Below, in pieces: positions 11,061-22,814 of a DNA stretch of 64,000 nt. Below the pieces are notes generated by a model, which saw only the letters and a list, made by a program, of their open reading frames with translations, was not told the origin of the DNA and ran no database searches. This DNA comes from Symsagittifera roscoffensis. Its lineage: Eukaryota > Xenacoelomorpha > Acoela > Convolutidae. Position numbers and translations under genes: made by a program. The first letter of the stretch is position 1. Every line of letters begins with the position of its first letter. The DNA lies in NCBI RefSeq assembly GCF_963678635.1, contig NC_087067.1, positions 60,252,594 through 60,316,593 of the forward strand, written 5' to 3'.

Positions 11061-12512
11061 ATACCAGTATACTCTAGATCTATTGAGCCTAGCAGAGACT
11101 AGTTAAACACCCTGAAACTAGTAGTTATAAGATTAAATTAGGATCGGTATTAGACTAAGAAGTTGCACGAATCTATCCGGCCGAAAATAAGATAGCGTGA
11201 CGAGCAGACGGTGTACCCTATCCGAAATTACTCTATGAGATAGACATCCATCCTAGCTCTTCTGGTGCGACCATTTTTAAGTCTCAAACAAGACCTTAAA
11301 AAACAAATTAGCTTAGAATTAACCAAAAATAGATTAGAAAATAGACAAAACATTTTCAAATTGTTAAACGACAATAATTTAATTGAATGGTCTCTACGAC
11401 TCAATAGATCGGAGCCGCTATTCCGCACAATACAAGAATTACCCGGTATTGGAAAAAGACCTCGGATAAGAGACGACATACGACTACATAGAAACTTACC
11501 ATTTAGTTTCATGGTTGTACGGCAAAAGCCAACACAAACTTTTATATTTAGAATTTTAATAGCAATGAATTTAGATTTTCGTTTGCAAACATAAATTCCT
11601 TGAAGAAAACCTTCAATGAAAATTACAGGCGCTAAACCAATTTATAATTGATCAATAACGATTGATAAAAAGATCTCAAATCGTTTCTTCTGCAGTGCTA
11701 TATAAAACATGATTAAAAAATAATTTATTGAAAAGAAAAACAAAAATTAGTAGCATGACAAAAAATTGTTAGTAAATATAAAGTCATTCTGTGTTCCAGC
11801 TTCATCACCTAAAACATAACATCAATCATAAATAAACTAAATTCATCAACACTAAAACTTCATTAATTTTAAATGTTTCACAAAAATTATCTTAAATCTC
11901 AAATCACTTAAACTTAATTTTATTCAATTTTAAAATCAGATCAACAAAGCCTTCCTTGGATCTCATTTAATTTTCTATTTTAAACTTTTAACTCTGATCA
12001 TCAAGGCTTATTTGTTCTCCCCACCCACATATCAAGTGTCTAACGACCTCAAACGTCGATTCGCTACACAACCTTCTCAATAGACCCATGACTAATAGAA
12101 GTTTTTAAAATACAAACCATTCAAATTAAGCTAAACAGTGAAGAACTTCGGTTATTCATCCTTCCCTTGACCCCTACTCTTTTACGACCCAGGATAAATC
12201 TTAAACTTAGTAAGTTCAAAATAGTATCTAACCAACTACTCGCGTTCTAATTATACCTGAAACTTTTGGATCGATTTACTATTCTCCAACCCTCGAACAC
12301 AATCAGTACCCCTAAGTAGGATTAAGTATGTTAACACCTTAACTTAGACTAGCCACGAGAGTGTAAAAAAATCATTCTTCGGAATCGATTTACTTTTCTC
12401 TCCAACCCTGAACAAAAAGACCCAGGTTAAGCTAACCAAAAAATCGTAAGAACTAACAATCTAGGAAATAAAAACCACTATAAACGATTTTGCACCCATC
12501 ATCCTAAACTTT
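11061..12512 (+). other. Presumed 5' region (LTR/leader) of the AT-rich gypsy element
   Basis: AT-rich sequence directly upstream of a long gag. A 109-residue frame at 11265-11594 is polar and unrecognised. I do not see a clean LTR boundary or a primer-binding site. Assignment to the element rests only on position and matching base composition (C/A-rich plus strand, as in the gag). Confidence 0.3.
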
Positions 12513-15441
12513 ATGTCATTGAAAAATCTAGGAAATAAACAGACAATTGTAATACACAACTGTGAAATAGAAAACCAAAAATACAATCTTGTAATAGCCC
12601 CGCATACACAAAATGTTGAATATATTCACACAAAAAGACAAACACTAATAAGAACAATTATAAGTAAACAAAGACATATAACACGAAAAAGATTTTCAAA
12701 ACACAGAATTGCATTCTCCGAATCAGAAGTCAGTAGTCTAGGTGCACTATACAAAATAGAAGACACAATAAAAAAAAACTTATCCAATCCAGGATCCAGT
12801 ATATTTTTCCGATTCAGAAACAACTTCAATTTCATCGAAAAAAGGAAAAAACAGAATAAAAAAGAAATATAAAAAGAAACCAGTACATCTATACAACTGG
12901 AATCAACCAATCAGACATATTAACAACTATATATTGACAGTAGTCAAACGAAAAAATGAGCAACACCCAAAGTGATGAAAGTCCAGATGAAGAAACAGTT
13001 TTTCCCATTATAAATTCACTGAATGATAGAGGATAAACACGATTTTGCAAAAATTTACTTATAAATTTGTTTGAACCAGGAATCAGTCCATGTAAAAAAT
13101 ATGTAACCTGACACAACAATATGGAATCTACACCATAGAAAATAGTACACCAAGACCATATAATAAATATATTACTCAAACAGACGATATTGATTTAGAA
13201 TTTTCTAATGTATTCACAGAATACATCAAAAGCATACAATATCATAACTCACAGAGAGCAAATTCGATTTTCACCAACGAAGTTTTTGCAATAATATATA
13301 CTTATTTATCTATACTAGAAAGAACAGAAGCTCAAAGCACATCACCACCCCAAACGTCAAAACACACAAAAGTAAGAACCAAAATCGCCGCATTTTCATC
13401 ATTTTTAAATATAATTCATGAAAACTTTACCAATAATGATGTTTCACAAAACACTAAAGGTGATTTTACAAAAAATACAAGCATGGTTTATAACTGATTA
13501 TTTTACACATAACATCGATTTAATTGCACAAGCAAGAAAAAACTTTAGACCTCAAAGCACCAATGACGTCACCGTCATTGCAGAACAATCAGATTACTTT
13601 TGGGACCCCGAATGGTCTCACCCACTATTTCTAAACATCCCAGTTGACATCTCCAGTCAAGCTATAAATACAATATCGATTCACCTAGATTACGTAAACA
13701 TAATACCATTAACAATTGATGCAACACCTTTAAATTATGATACATTTCTACCTGACACACAAAACAACAGTTTAAACTCAACAGTCATACATCATGAAAA
13801 CCTCAATGGAACTAGAAATCTTACACAGCAAGATATTCAAACATCATCACACTTCATAAATGAAGAAATAGTACATACAACAGCAACAACTACACAACAA
13901 AATATTTCACCAATACATCCGAATCTTACAACACCAAGAAATACAAATACAACGCTACCACAAATAACCCTTCAATCAACCTTTAAACCCTCGGTTCCCC
14001 CTAGGTATTCACATATGGATTACCTGACATACAGACCGATGACAAAACCGTCACGACCACGAAAAACATTTACAAGAAACAATTTTGTAGATTATAACTA
14101 TAATTACACACATTCATCAAAACCAAACTACCTTCATCGAAAAAATAACAACCACGTATCTTCTAACTATTGGAATCTCCCAAATACATCATCCAATTAA
14201 GTAAGTTTTCGAATTAATTCACACCCTCTGCAAGATCACAGTGAAAATTACCCATTTTCACAACAAAAAAAAACACCTTATTATTCGAACTATTTATCAT
14301 CAGATGATGATGACTATTTTCAACCCAATATTTTTGCACCGTATACACAAGAATATCGCACACAAAGACCACGACAATCTCAACCATTCCGAAATATAAA
14401 AGTTTACCCACAATATCAAACAGATATACAGAATCAACAACCAATGCATATACCAAACTCAATTACCACACAATCTTTCCAACCTATACAATCACAAAAC
14501 CCAATGACAATGCATTCCTACCAACCAAATCAAATGCAAAATGAAATACCATTACCATATTACTTACAACAACATGAAATTACAAAAAATCAACTTACAA
14601 ACTTCTCACAAATACCAAATGCCGCAGAATCACTACAAATGACGATGAACCCATATCTTATGGGAGGATCATCAATAACATCCAATAAACCATTAATAGT
14701 ATTCACAGGAACAAACCCTGAATACTCAGTAGAAGATTATCTAAATGCAGTCCCAGCTAATTTAATCTTAAATATAGGACCTGAACCAATTAACACACCA
14801 CTCAATCAAAATTGGATACACAGACGCACCGCGTTAATACAAACAACACTAGATGGCGCAGCCCAAAAATGGTTTTGAATACTACCTATAGATATAAAAT
14901 CAGATTGGAAAAGATTCACACAAGAATTTTCAAAAATGTTTGATTTTGAAAGAAACAAACAACATCAAAGATTTTTATGTAATGAAATTCGCAGATTACC
15001 AAATGAAACAATAAATCAATTAGCAGTTAGATTCGAAGCACTAGTTCGAAAAGCATATTCACTTAATACACATGATTACAAAAACACAAAGTAACAGAAA
15101 TTTTAATGATGATCTTAACACCTCAACTAAAAAAAATAGCAATAAAGAAAAGAGCATCTCATCCTTCCTCAATTCGAGAACCAGATTTAGATTTTAGAAA
15201 ACCAGTAGATATACTAGAGCAAGCAGAAATCACAATGAAACTTGAAGAAACAGAAAAACTAAAACTACAATATGTTAATCACATTGAAACAAATACTACA
15301 CATATAAATAATATACAACAACCAGACATAGACCTATCTGAAAAGATAACTGAAATTTTTAAACATGTATGAAAGTAACCCAAATTTTAAAGGTAAACAA
15401 TCTTTCAAAAAATGGTGTAATTATTGCCGACGATACGGACA
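12513..15441 (+). pseudogene. Ty3/gypsy-type Gag polyprotein, AT-rich lineage (frameshifted, 3'-truncated)
   Basis: One long gag reading can be followed through frames at 12513-12872, an intermediate stretch near 12950-13420, 13418-14200, 14444-14878 and on to 15420, with several frameshifts and stops (for example TGA at 14876). The N-terminal two thirds are Asn/Thr/Gln-rich and low in complexity. The C-terminal third shows the retrotransposon gag (capsid-like) signature: TALIQTTLDGAAQKWF, then a W-F-F helix stretch and the RRLPNETINQLAVRFEALV block. The polypeptide ends in the start of a zinc knuckle, C-NY-C-RRYG-H, at about 15418-15438, whose last Cys is missing because PLE sequence takes over. 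Gag would package the element RNA. The copy is dead. Confidence 0.75.
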
Positions 15442-17863
15442 CAGTAAGTTTGCAGCCCGTAGCATTTTTTCAGGATCACCCTTCACTGTTCTCACTGTAT
15501 TGTCAATGTAACGGAGAAATAACTTAGCTTGCTGCACTGACTTGTTTTTCTCTCTTAGTGCAATGCATTTACTACAGTACCAGACGGTTCCACTCATATT
15601 TCGATACTCATCATCTGATATATCACCGCATTTTACGTGAAGCCAATTCAAACAGCATTCACATTCTACACATTTTGACCTGTATGTGACTTTCTTTTTG
15701 CACTCGGGACATATTCCGTTAAGATCTTTCTCGGGCAAAAACTTTTCGCGAATATCCCTCGATAGTGCAGTTTCGTACTGCTTCAGCCAAAGATTCGCTA
15801 AACTAACGGAAAGAGATGCCCCCATTGCCATACCATCTTTCTGAACGTACCATGTTTCCTTGCACTTGAAATGGACTTGACTAACTGCCCTGTTCAACAG
15901 TCTCTTTATGGTCTTCCTAGCAATTGATGGTGGTTTCTTCTTGCTCATACAGTTTTCTCAGAGATATGTCTATTGCTTCTTTCAGTGGAACTTTTGTATA
16001 CAAACTCTTCACATCTAGTGAGTTGGTTTCGATGTTTGCGCCCTCAATTTTCTCGAAAAATTTCGCCAGAACCTTGTTCAAGTTATAATAAGAGCTACCG
16101 GGCAAGGAGAGGACGGGTCTTAATGGGGTATTCACTTTATGTACTTTCGCCAACCCATAAATGCGGGCGGGCTGCCCCCCAGTAGATCTCATCCTTGTGT
16201 AGAGATTCTCACTTATTTCTTCTTTTTTCCTCATAGCCAACAACTCCTTATTGATGTCTCTTTCTATATTCAAAACCATCGCATCACTTGTTCCTTTACT
16301 CTTGCTGAATTGATTTGAATCTAATGTATCCGACAACTTGTTCTCTTAGGTTTCCTTCCTCATTACACAAAAACCCACGCCTTTGTCCTACGGTACCGCA
16401 AATAATCCATTACTCTTCAGATACTTTCGGGCCTTCTCAACGCCACTGTCAGATGGTGTTTGTTTCACCCTTTTAGCATAGGTTTTTGCCACAGCTTCTA
16501 TCTCACAAAGGGCCTCCCCGGGGACCCAGATGTCCATGCTGGCTCATTAAATTTATCCCTGACTGGATGTTTAGGCCCTAATGCCAACACTTGTTGTACC
16601 CAATTTGGTAATTCCACATCATCAAGAGTTCCTACCGAACCCTCACCTTGCTTCCCTAGAGGTCGGTTTTGCCTTTATGATAGTTTCATTAGCTTCTTCT
16701 GATGGGTCTTTTCGACTGTTGTTGTTTGTCTTTGTCCCCTAAGACTTAAATATTTAATTACCGAAGGCCAAAACTTCTCATCTACACCCCTCTGTACTGC
16801 GCCTCTCGCCCTTTCTAATTTGACTTGAACGTTTTTCTCATCTGTCCTTGCCTTGTTTGTCTCCGTTCTTAGAAGTTTTGTCTGAAAACTGTGTACCCCT
16901 TGGCTCGAAAACACCCCAATTTCCGGTATCCTGAACCTCAAAAAAATCAGGTATAATGTCGTTTTCTAGACAAACTGTCAAAAATTTAACACGTTGGTGA
17001 CAGTTGATAAATTTAACATATATGGACTCATAATCACGGACTAATTTCCAAATGAGTTTGTTTTTTAAAGTCCAAATCAAGATTGGAGGTGGGAGTATAA
17101 TTGTGCTCATTGGTTTGCAGGCCACGAGGAAAAAACCTCACGTGACACAAAGCAACACAAATAACACAAGTTTAACTCATCCTCTCCGTTGAAGCCTCCT
17201 CGTCAGTCGGACCAACAGTTTCCTCGCTTCTATTCACCATTCTTTTTTTCTCCACCCTCCTTCTCGATTGAGATTTCTTTTTCGTGTTTGAACGAAGCTT
17301 GGACAAAACAGCTGGCAGGTTGTCTTGGTGTTCGAACACAATCCGCAAAGACCTTAGCTCCAGCTGGACATCCTGGTGCAGTGCCGGATATTCGTTGACC
17401 AGCTCCGTTCTTCTCTTCCTCTTTGAAATGAGACACTTCGCAATCGGAATGACAAGAATACCCGAGCTGATCAGCTGGTTCCTGATGCCGGTGTACTGTT
17501 TCTCTGACAGCATACAATTGCGCTGATATTTGTCAATGTCTTCAGGATTTCTGTCAATTCCTCTGCAGTGCAAGCTGTGTAATTGTTTGTGCGGTAGTTG
17601 TTGATAGAATTATTGACGATGTCGTGCCACACCACCAATTGACGTTTTTCTGCTAGAGGTGACCTGCAGAGTAGGCTTGTGAGGTTCTTCTGTGGGTTTG
17701 TGGTGTTCGGGTTTAAAGAAATTCCCGGAATAGCCAAATTTTTTGGCAGAAATTGTTCTTTTTCCGGGTTGCTAAGATTCTCCAGGCTCTGGTAGAGCGA
17801 GCTAGCCGCTAAAATGTAGACCATTTCAATTCTAACATTGTAAAATATCAAAAGACTTTTCAA
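15442..17863 (-). pseudogene. Penelope-like element ORF: N-terminal region and reverse transcriptase
   Basis: On the minus strand, frames at 17863-17471, 17573-17172, 17125-16675, 16336-15917 and 15948-15421 join into one PLE ORF with several frameshifts and stops. RT landmarks in order: ARIYGLAKVHK and LRPVLS, the SLDVKSLYTKVPLKEAI block with the first catalytic Asp, DGMAMGASLSVSLANLWL (motif B), an inserted PHD finger, then LFLRYIDNTV at the YxDD position (15499-15510). The second Asp is Asn, so this copy should be inactive. The ORF stops at the junction with the gypsy gag, so the GIY-YIG endonuclease expected downstream is absent here. A 5' LTR-like segment with a hammerhead-like core lies just upstream at 17995-18290. 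Confidence 0.85.
15565..15711 (-). other. PHD-finger domain inside the PLE reverse transcriptase
   Basis: Residues 80-128 of the frame starting at 15948 give a complete C4HC3 pattern: C80-x2-C83, C96-x2-C99, H104, C107 and C125-x2-C128, with Trp at 102 and 123 in the usual hydrophobic positions. PHD fingers typically bind histone H3 tails. The domain sits between RT motif B (MGASLS, residues 42-47) and motif C (YIDN, residues 147-150), where other PLE RTs have only a short loop. It shares the surrounding open frame, so it is not an artefact of a separate insertion. Confidence 0.8.
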
Positions 17864-17994
17864 ATGAAAAAATTGCTCCCATACAACAAAGGAAAGAAAA
17901 AATTTTTAAATTACGTCTCCTTGAAGGAGAGACTGTAATTGAGAATTGGCTCAACGCCGTAGAGTTTCAAGTTTTTACATCTAAAAAATTTGAG

Positions 17995-18290
17995 AATGCG
18001 TTAAAATTGTAAATTCAAACAAACGTTTTCGCACATTTTTGTGCATCTTCAGTTTTTAAAAATTCTAAACTATCTGTACAAAATGATCAGAGATCATAAA
18101 AAGTGTCACACAACATTATTCCAAAAGTTCAACCAATCCAAACTTTACAAATTTTATTGATATTATGTAACAAATATTATGTAGGGTTTTTTTCACCATT
18201 TTCTGAGAGTTTTCATTTTTTTGTTTTTACAATTTCGTTTTGTCGCTAATTTTCATGCTAACAAGTAAGTTATTTCATAAATTTTTTGTT
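17995..18290 (-). repeat. PLE LTR-like segment, upstream of the RT ORF
   Basis: This non-coding block resembles 19745-20010: a shared hammerhead-like start, then AT-rich sequence with matching islands such as tacaaaa-gatca-agat and a tttt-cttt-tggtt-type end. Repeated pseudo-LTRs on one or both sides are typical of Penelope-like elements. It lies ~130 bp upstream (minus strand) of the first PLE frame. Confidence 0.6.
18024..18052 (-). ncRNA. Hammerhead-ribozyme-like core (PLE type)
   Basis: Reading the minus strand, CTGAAGA fits the CUGANGA core box. It is followed by a small stem-loop with GCAC/GTGC arms and then GAAA-ACG, matching the GAAA core box. Hammerhead motifs in this position are a known property of PLE LTR-like segments. 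One extra base between box and stem and an unclear helix I/III leave self-cleavage in doubt. Confidence 0.6.
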
Positions 18291-19389
18291 TTAGCCAGAA
18301 TTTTTTGATTCTGGAACTGTAGCCTTATGCTTTAGTTCTACTTGAGAAGGCCATTGACATTTGTCCACAATGCCGTCAAAATGCATGGCAACATCGATTT
18401 TTTAATGTGACATTCGAGTGGTAAAATTAGTGGTTTCGATGAATTAACTGTGCTAATTGTACGAGAGGTCAATTTGGAGTGACGAAATAAATTTTAAAAA
18501 ATCGTTCTGAAATAAAGACCCGTCATGACCTTGAAATGTTGCAGTAACTGAAAATGTGCGAAAATCAGAACGACGACTTTAGCTAGTAGAGCAGAAGAGA
18601 GCGATTTTTAAAGAAGACACAGCAAAGTTAACGATTGATATTACGATAGAAGCTGTCCGGATTGTAACGATTGTGGCTGCACAATCGTTTTGAACAGTTC
18701 CTGAGAACACGGAGGGGTAATGGGAAGATCTTACCACCCTTCCAGAAGGACGACAAGACCACTCTTTGTCCGGATTCCAGAATCCGGAACGGTCTCGGGA
18801 GGAAAACTGAAACTCCATCTAAACAACTTTAATCTTCCGGTTATATGTCTTGAATTGATGTATAACATCTAAAATCGATTTCAGATAATGAGAAGCTAGG
18901 AGATGAGGGAAAGGGTTGATCCATCTCCGATGGATATGTTGATTTTTATCTACTGAATAAAATCAAAAGTAATATAATAAATAAGTAGTAGCTGTTTTCA
19001 GGAGTGACCATGTGGTCTGGGGATGCTGAGACCCAGCCATGAGCTCACTTTTTTGCATGTAAATAAGTTAACTTGCGCCTTCTAGCCGTTAATCAAAAAC
19101 AGTATTGATTTTGTCGACCCGATGTTAAAAGGACCACACAAAGACGGTTAAAAGCATGTAAAGCTGTGTTTAGACGCTAGCCAGTCGTTAAATAACATAG
19201 CTTTATTTTTCGGCGATATGTACTTGCGGGCGAACGTTACAAGATGTTACGGGAATCATAGTGAATTGGCTATGGTAGAGACCGTTCAAAGCACGTAAAG
19301 ATCTGTTTCAACGCTGTCAATCGTTCTAGAGTCTAGCTCCACTTCTCATTGGTATGTACTTCCAGGCGAATGATACAGTAAGTATGGGC
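18291..19389. repeat. Non-coding region with a member of repeat family R
   Basis: No gene is visible. There is a perfect inverted repeat, tccggattccagaatccgga (18769-18788). At 18925-18945 lies a gatccatct...gatgga hairpin and at 19017-19040 tctgggga...gagacccag; both match 4790-4905. Two diverged units of ~100 bp (about 19150-19250 and 19292-19385) each run from an aaagca(t/c)gtaaag start to a gtact-c-ggcgaa-g-tac end. Confidence 0.5.
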
Positions 19390-19735
19390 GATGTCAATGG
19401 CCTCCTCAAGTGGAACTTATGTAAAAATTTGTTTTCTCAATCAAGGAAATGAGACTCTTACTAGAGTATAATTTGATTTTTGCAACACACGCATAGCCGC
19501 ATCATTGTTAGTCTCAATTTTTGCGCCCTTCAATCTCATCAACATATCTCCGTGTTTTTTTTAGTTCTCGATAAAACTACTGGGGAGAGGCAGGAAAGGT
19601 TGCAAGGTTCTTTTTTTAGTTATGTCAATCAATGGAGTGGTGCGGGTTGAGAACCAGTTGACCTGCTTCAGTATAACCCAGTAATCTCCAATATAACCCT
19701 TTCTCTAATCAATAGGGCTTCCTTGTAAATATAAG
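19390..19735 (-). pseudogene. Second PLE reverse-transcriptase fragment (heavily decayed)
   Basis: On the minus strand a stop-riddled reading gives TGSQPAPLH, PCNLSCLSPVV and, near the end, VPLEEAIDIA. These line up in order and spacing with TGGQPARIY, RPVLSLPGSS and VPLKEAIDI of the PLE at 15917-16336. Nucleotide similarity is also visible (for example tttgcgccct-caat-tc). It is an older or independent copy, far more damaged than the first. Only the RT region before motif B is left. Confidence 0.7.
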
Positions 19736-19744
19736 AAAATTAAA

Positions 19745-20010
19745 TTGTTAATTCAAACGTTTTCGCACATTTTGTGCACCATCAGGATTGAAAATTTTTA
19801 CAATACTTACAAAACGATCAAAGATCTGAAAAATGAGAAACATGTCTAAAAAGGGCTCTAAACTTTTTTACCAATTAAATTTGAACAACTGTTATTACAT
19901 ATTGTAGTTACGTAATCATGAATAACATTTTCCTGTAAACTTCTGAGATTTCTTAGTTTTTTGTTCTTTCATGGTTATAAAACTTCGATTTATGAATGTT
20001 TTTGATTCTG
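19745..20010 (-). repeat. PLE LTR-like segment between endonuclease and RT fragment
   Basis: Similar to 17995-18290. On the minus strand it follows the GIY-YIG endonuclease ORF (stop at 20051) and precedes the RT scrap. This is the order expected at the junction of two head-to-tail PLE copies: end of one, shared LTR-like segment, start of the next. Confidence 0.6.
19758..19785 (-). ncRNA. Second hammerhead-ribozyme-like core
   Basis: On the minus strand, CTGATG is followed by a stem-loop (GTGCAC...TGTGC), then GAAA-ACG, at the same place in the second LTR-like segment. The A that should close the CUGANGA box reads G, so this copy is probably inactive. Its recurrence at the same relative position supports the PLE hammerhead reading of both sites. 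Confidence 0.55.
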
Positions 20011-20050
20011 ACATGTCAGTTTTTTAACTTTTAGCCATGTTATACATTGA

Positions 20051-20340
20051 CTATAACTTTGGTGTTAGTTCCCGGCTCCTGAATTCATTGCGTGTGTTGA
20101 TCTTTGGCCTCTCCCTCCAAATATGCAAAGCCTCTAGTGTCAATAGTATATGAGTGTTGGCTGTTTGGTCTATGATCTCTGACTTCAGCTCAGCAGTACC
20201 GCCTACCTCTTTATTACATTCTAACAAGTGTTGTCCTACTGGGGAGTCCCTTTTGCGATGTTCATCGATCCTCGTGGCTAAATAACGGACTGTCTGGCCG
20301 ACATAGGTGGATTTACATCCACTACATGTAATATTTTTTG
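20051..20340 (-). pseudogene. GIY-YIG endonuclease domain of a Penelope-like element
   Basis: A 96-codon open stretch on the minus strand without its own ATG. It begins KNITCSGCKSTYVGQT, continues RYLATRIDEH (Arg of the GIY-YIG active site), DSPVGQHLLEC, a TLEALHI stretch with the expected Glu, and ends INTRNEFRSREL before the stop at 20051. This is the C-terminal endonuclease of PLEs, which nicks target DNA for target-primed reverse transcription. The domain is uninterrupted. Upstream the frame changes at 20341 into an unrelated ORF, so this is a 5'-truncated PLE copy, as expected from incomplete reverse transcription. LTR-like sequence follows downstream. Confidence 0.88.
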
Positions 20341-20508
20341 TCTGTTATCATATGCGTCCTGTTCGTCATCTGCGTCTGCTGGTCTAGTGCCTAGGGAGAA
20401 TGCTATCTTTTTCTCAACTATATCAAACAAATCTCTTGCATCTTCATTCGGATCTAAGCCGGTAATAATTTCGAGAGCTAAATCTAGGTATGCTACTACG
20501 TTTGCCAT
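20341..20508 (-). pseudogene. N-terminal fragment of a gag-like ORF, interrupted by PLE
   Basis: ATG at 20508 opens about 56 codons with LEIITGLDPNEDARDLFDIV and then a DADDEQDAYDNRQK segment before PLE endonuclease sequence takes over. The frame then runs 22 more codons out of phase in the PLE and stops at 20278. The acidic helical sequence reminds me of N-terminal parts of retroelement gag proteins, but I cannot assign a family. It is either the target of a 5'-truncated PLE insertion or a host gene fragment. Confidence 0.4.
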
Positions 20509-22814
20509 TTTTGTTTATTGCACTTAAACTTTTGTTAACAGTTTATAAAGTTTTGAATATGTTGTGTACTGATCAATTGTAAGGACTGAAATAATTGTAT
20601 TTAAGGTACTATGAATTTTGCAGGGTTCAATGAATACGAATTTTTATTAGATAGATCGATAGTGCTATGGGCCCGCTTAAGCTTTTCTAAAATAAAAGTT
20701 ATTTTTGTGGTATTGCTGCGGGAGAGAATAGTTATTTCGTGAAATTTTTTGTGTGGGTGTTTGGACAAAATTGTGATTTGATCCTTTTGAATTTTGCTGA
20801 TATACCAAATTATTTTCGTGGATTTGTTTTTCAATTTTAATTTTATATCAAATGCTGTGGTATTTACTTGATAAAAGATGGTCATAGCATTCTACATCTT
20901 TTTTGAGACATAAATATTTATCTAGCTGATGAGAAAAAAAAAGAATTTTTACATTTTTCTAATGAAATTGTTATGATTCAAATTTTGTTAAAAAAAAATA
21001 TGTGTTTCTAATAAAAAATGATTAAATTTCAAGTAGTTTGGATCATATCAAAAAGCAACCGGGAAAGGAAAGAAGAAGGTCATTTTTCTAGTATACTAAT
21101 TTTATCTTTTTCAGTGTTAGTGATATACAATATGATGTTAGGGACTTTTTCTTTACTAATTTGAGTTTTAAATTTATTGTACTGACGTCAGTTTTAAAAG
21201 GTGTTGACATTAAATTTTACGGTGTTTGTTTTATTTTTCTTAAGCTAAGTTGTACCATTTGATTAGTACCTATTAGAGTATTGAAAACTTCCTATGATTT
21301 GTTGATTATTAACAAAGGTTTTTTATAATGGAAAATGAAAAAAGTTTTTTTTTGAAGTTTTTTTTTTTAATTTTTCAAGTTTTTCAAATTTTTGTTCAAT
21401 GAAATCTTAGCTGATACCTGAAAATTTGTTCAAGTGGAGTTTTTTTTTGATGCCTTTGTTATGATTAACAATATATTCATATGCCTTGATAGGTTATTAC
21501 TGGCTCAGAACTTAAACTTTTTTGTTAAAATTTTATTTAAAATTTTTTTTTTGAAACTTTAATCTGAAATCTGAAACTATGGAAGCAGAAGTTAAGTTTT
21601 TTTTATATTAAAAATGTTTAAAAGCTATAGTTTACTTTGTTCATGCTTGAGCAAGCAAAAAATTTTGAGAAAAAGGATTCTTTTGATATCCTAAACCTAG
21701 TTTTTGCAATCTCAAACCTAAAACACTTAAACTCTCTCAAAATTGATGCATGAAAATTAAAAATTGGTTTTTACTAGCTGGTCTAGTGTGAATTAGAATT
21801 ATGACTAGATTTTTAACTTCAAAATCAAAAATTTGTTTGCGGAAACCTAAGTTTTTGAGGCTGAAACTATGATTTCTAGAACTAAAACTATGGTTTGACC
21901 ACTTGGTTTCAAAGTTTTGGGATTGAAAATTTAGGTTGGTATCTCTAATATATTTCTATTCCAGCAAAAAATTTGCCAAAAAGATGAGAATTTTAGCCTA
22001 AAACGACGATTTTATTTTCTGAAGATATAAGTTTGAGGGCTCAAACTAACACCTTCCAGAAGTTTTTTGAGTTTAAAAATTGGTTAGTGCATTGAGGATT
22101 CCTATTATCTTTCAATATTTTACAAAAGTTTGGCTTGGGAAGCAAGAGTTTTGGGTCTGAAACTAAAAACACCAATTCTAAAACGTACGTTTTAGCCTTA
22201 GGAACCAATTTTTAAAACTAGTTTGGTGGGTTTTAACACTGTTAGTTTTCTCTAGAAAGTCAAATTTCGGCGTTCAGAGCCAAATTTTGAGACCAAAAAC
22301 TCAATTTTTGTGTTCTAAAACCTGTAACTAACAAAAACTTACCATTTAAGACCAGTTTTCTGACTTATGGTACCCAAACTTGGGTTTGAGTAGTTCAAGT
22401 TTTGCTGTTTTACCCGAATCCGTTTTGCAGAATCTTGAAATTTTGACCGGAAAATATACTTATTTTAACTGAACCGGTTGACCCTATAAATTAAACCTAG
22501 ACTAAAACCTAAAACTTGGGCCGGTAAAAACCAACTTTTTGGTGCTTAGGCTATCATATGAAACCTAGTTTATCAATATAAAGTGGATGTGTCAGTGTTT
22601 TAGGCTTAGTTTTTGTTGTGAACCCTAATATTTTTGTGCTGAAACTAAAACTTGGTGTTTGGTGTTATGTGGTTAACGTTTACGATTGGTTTTAGTGCGT
22701 ATTCTTATTGTTTATTAGGTGTATATTCAAAATGTGTCATAAAAAACAATGGTTAATTGGAAAACACCCAAATCCGTTCCTTCCTTCTTGGTTTTTGTCA
22801 TTTTTTTCGCTTAA
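20509..22814. other. AT-rich spacer, no gene recognised
   Basis: T-rich sequence without a credible ORF. A 94-codon minus-strand frame at 20601-20885 is low in complexity. From about 21700 to 22700 the same short phrases recur in shuffled form (aaactaaaac, aaacctag, gttttgggtctgaaac), which suggests decay of an old simple or tandem repeat. Confidence 0.5.

Noticed and set aside
17189-17526. Plus-strand frames overlapping the PLE N-terminal region
   Set aside because: The minus strand there is the PLE ORF with consistent order and composition; the plus frames are shadows.
20920-20935. ctgatga followed by a run of A as a third hammerhead
   Set aside because: No stem II and no second core box at proper distance; a chance match in AT-rich sequence.
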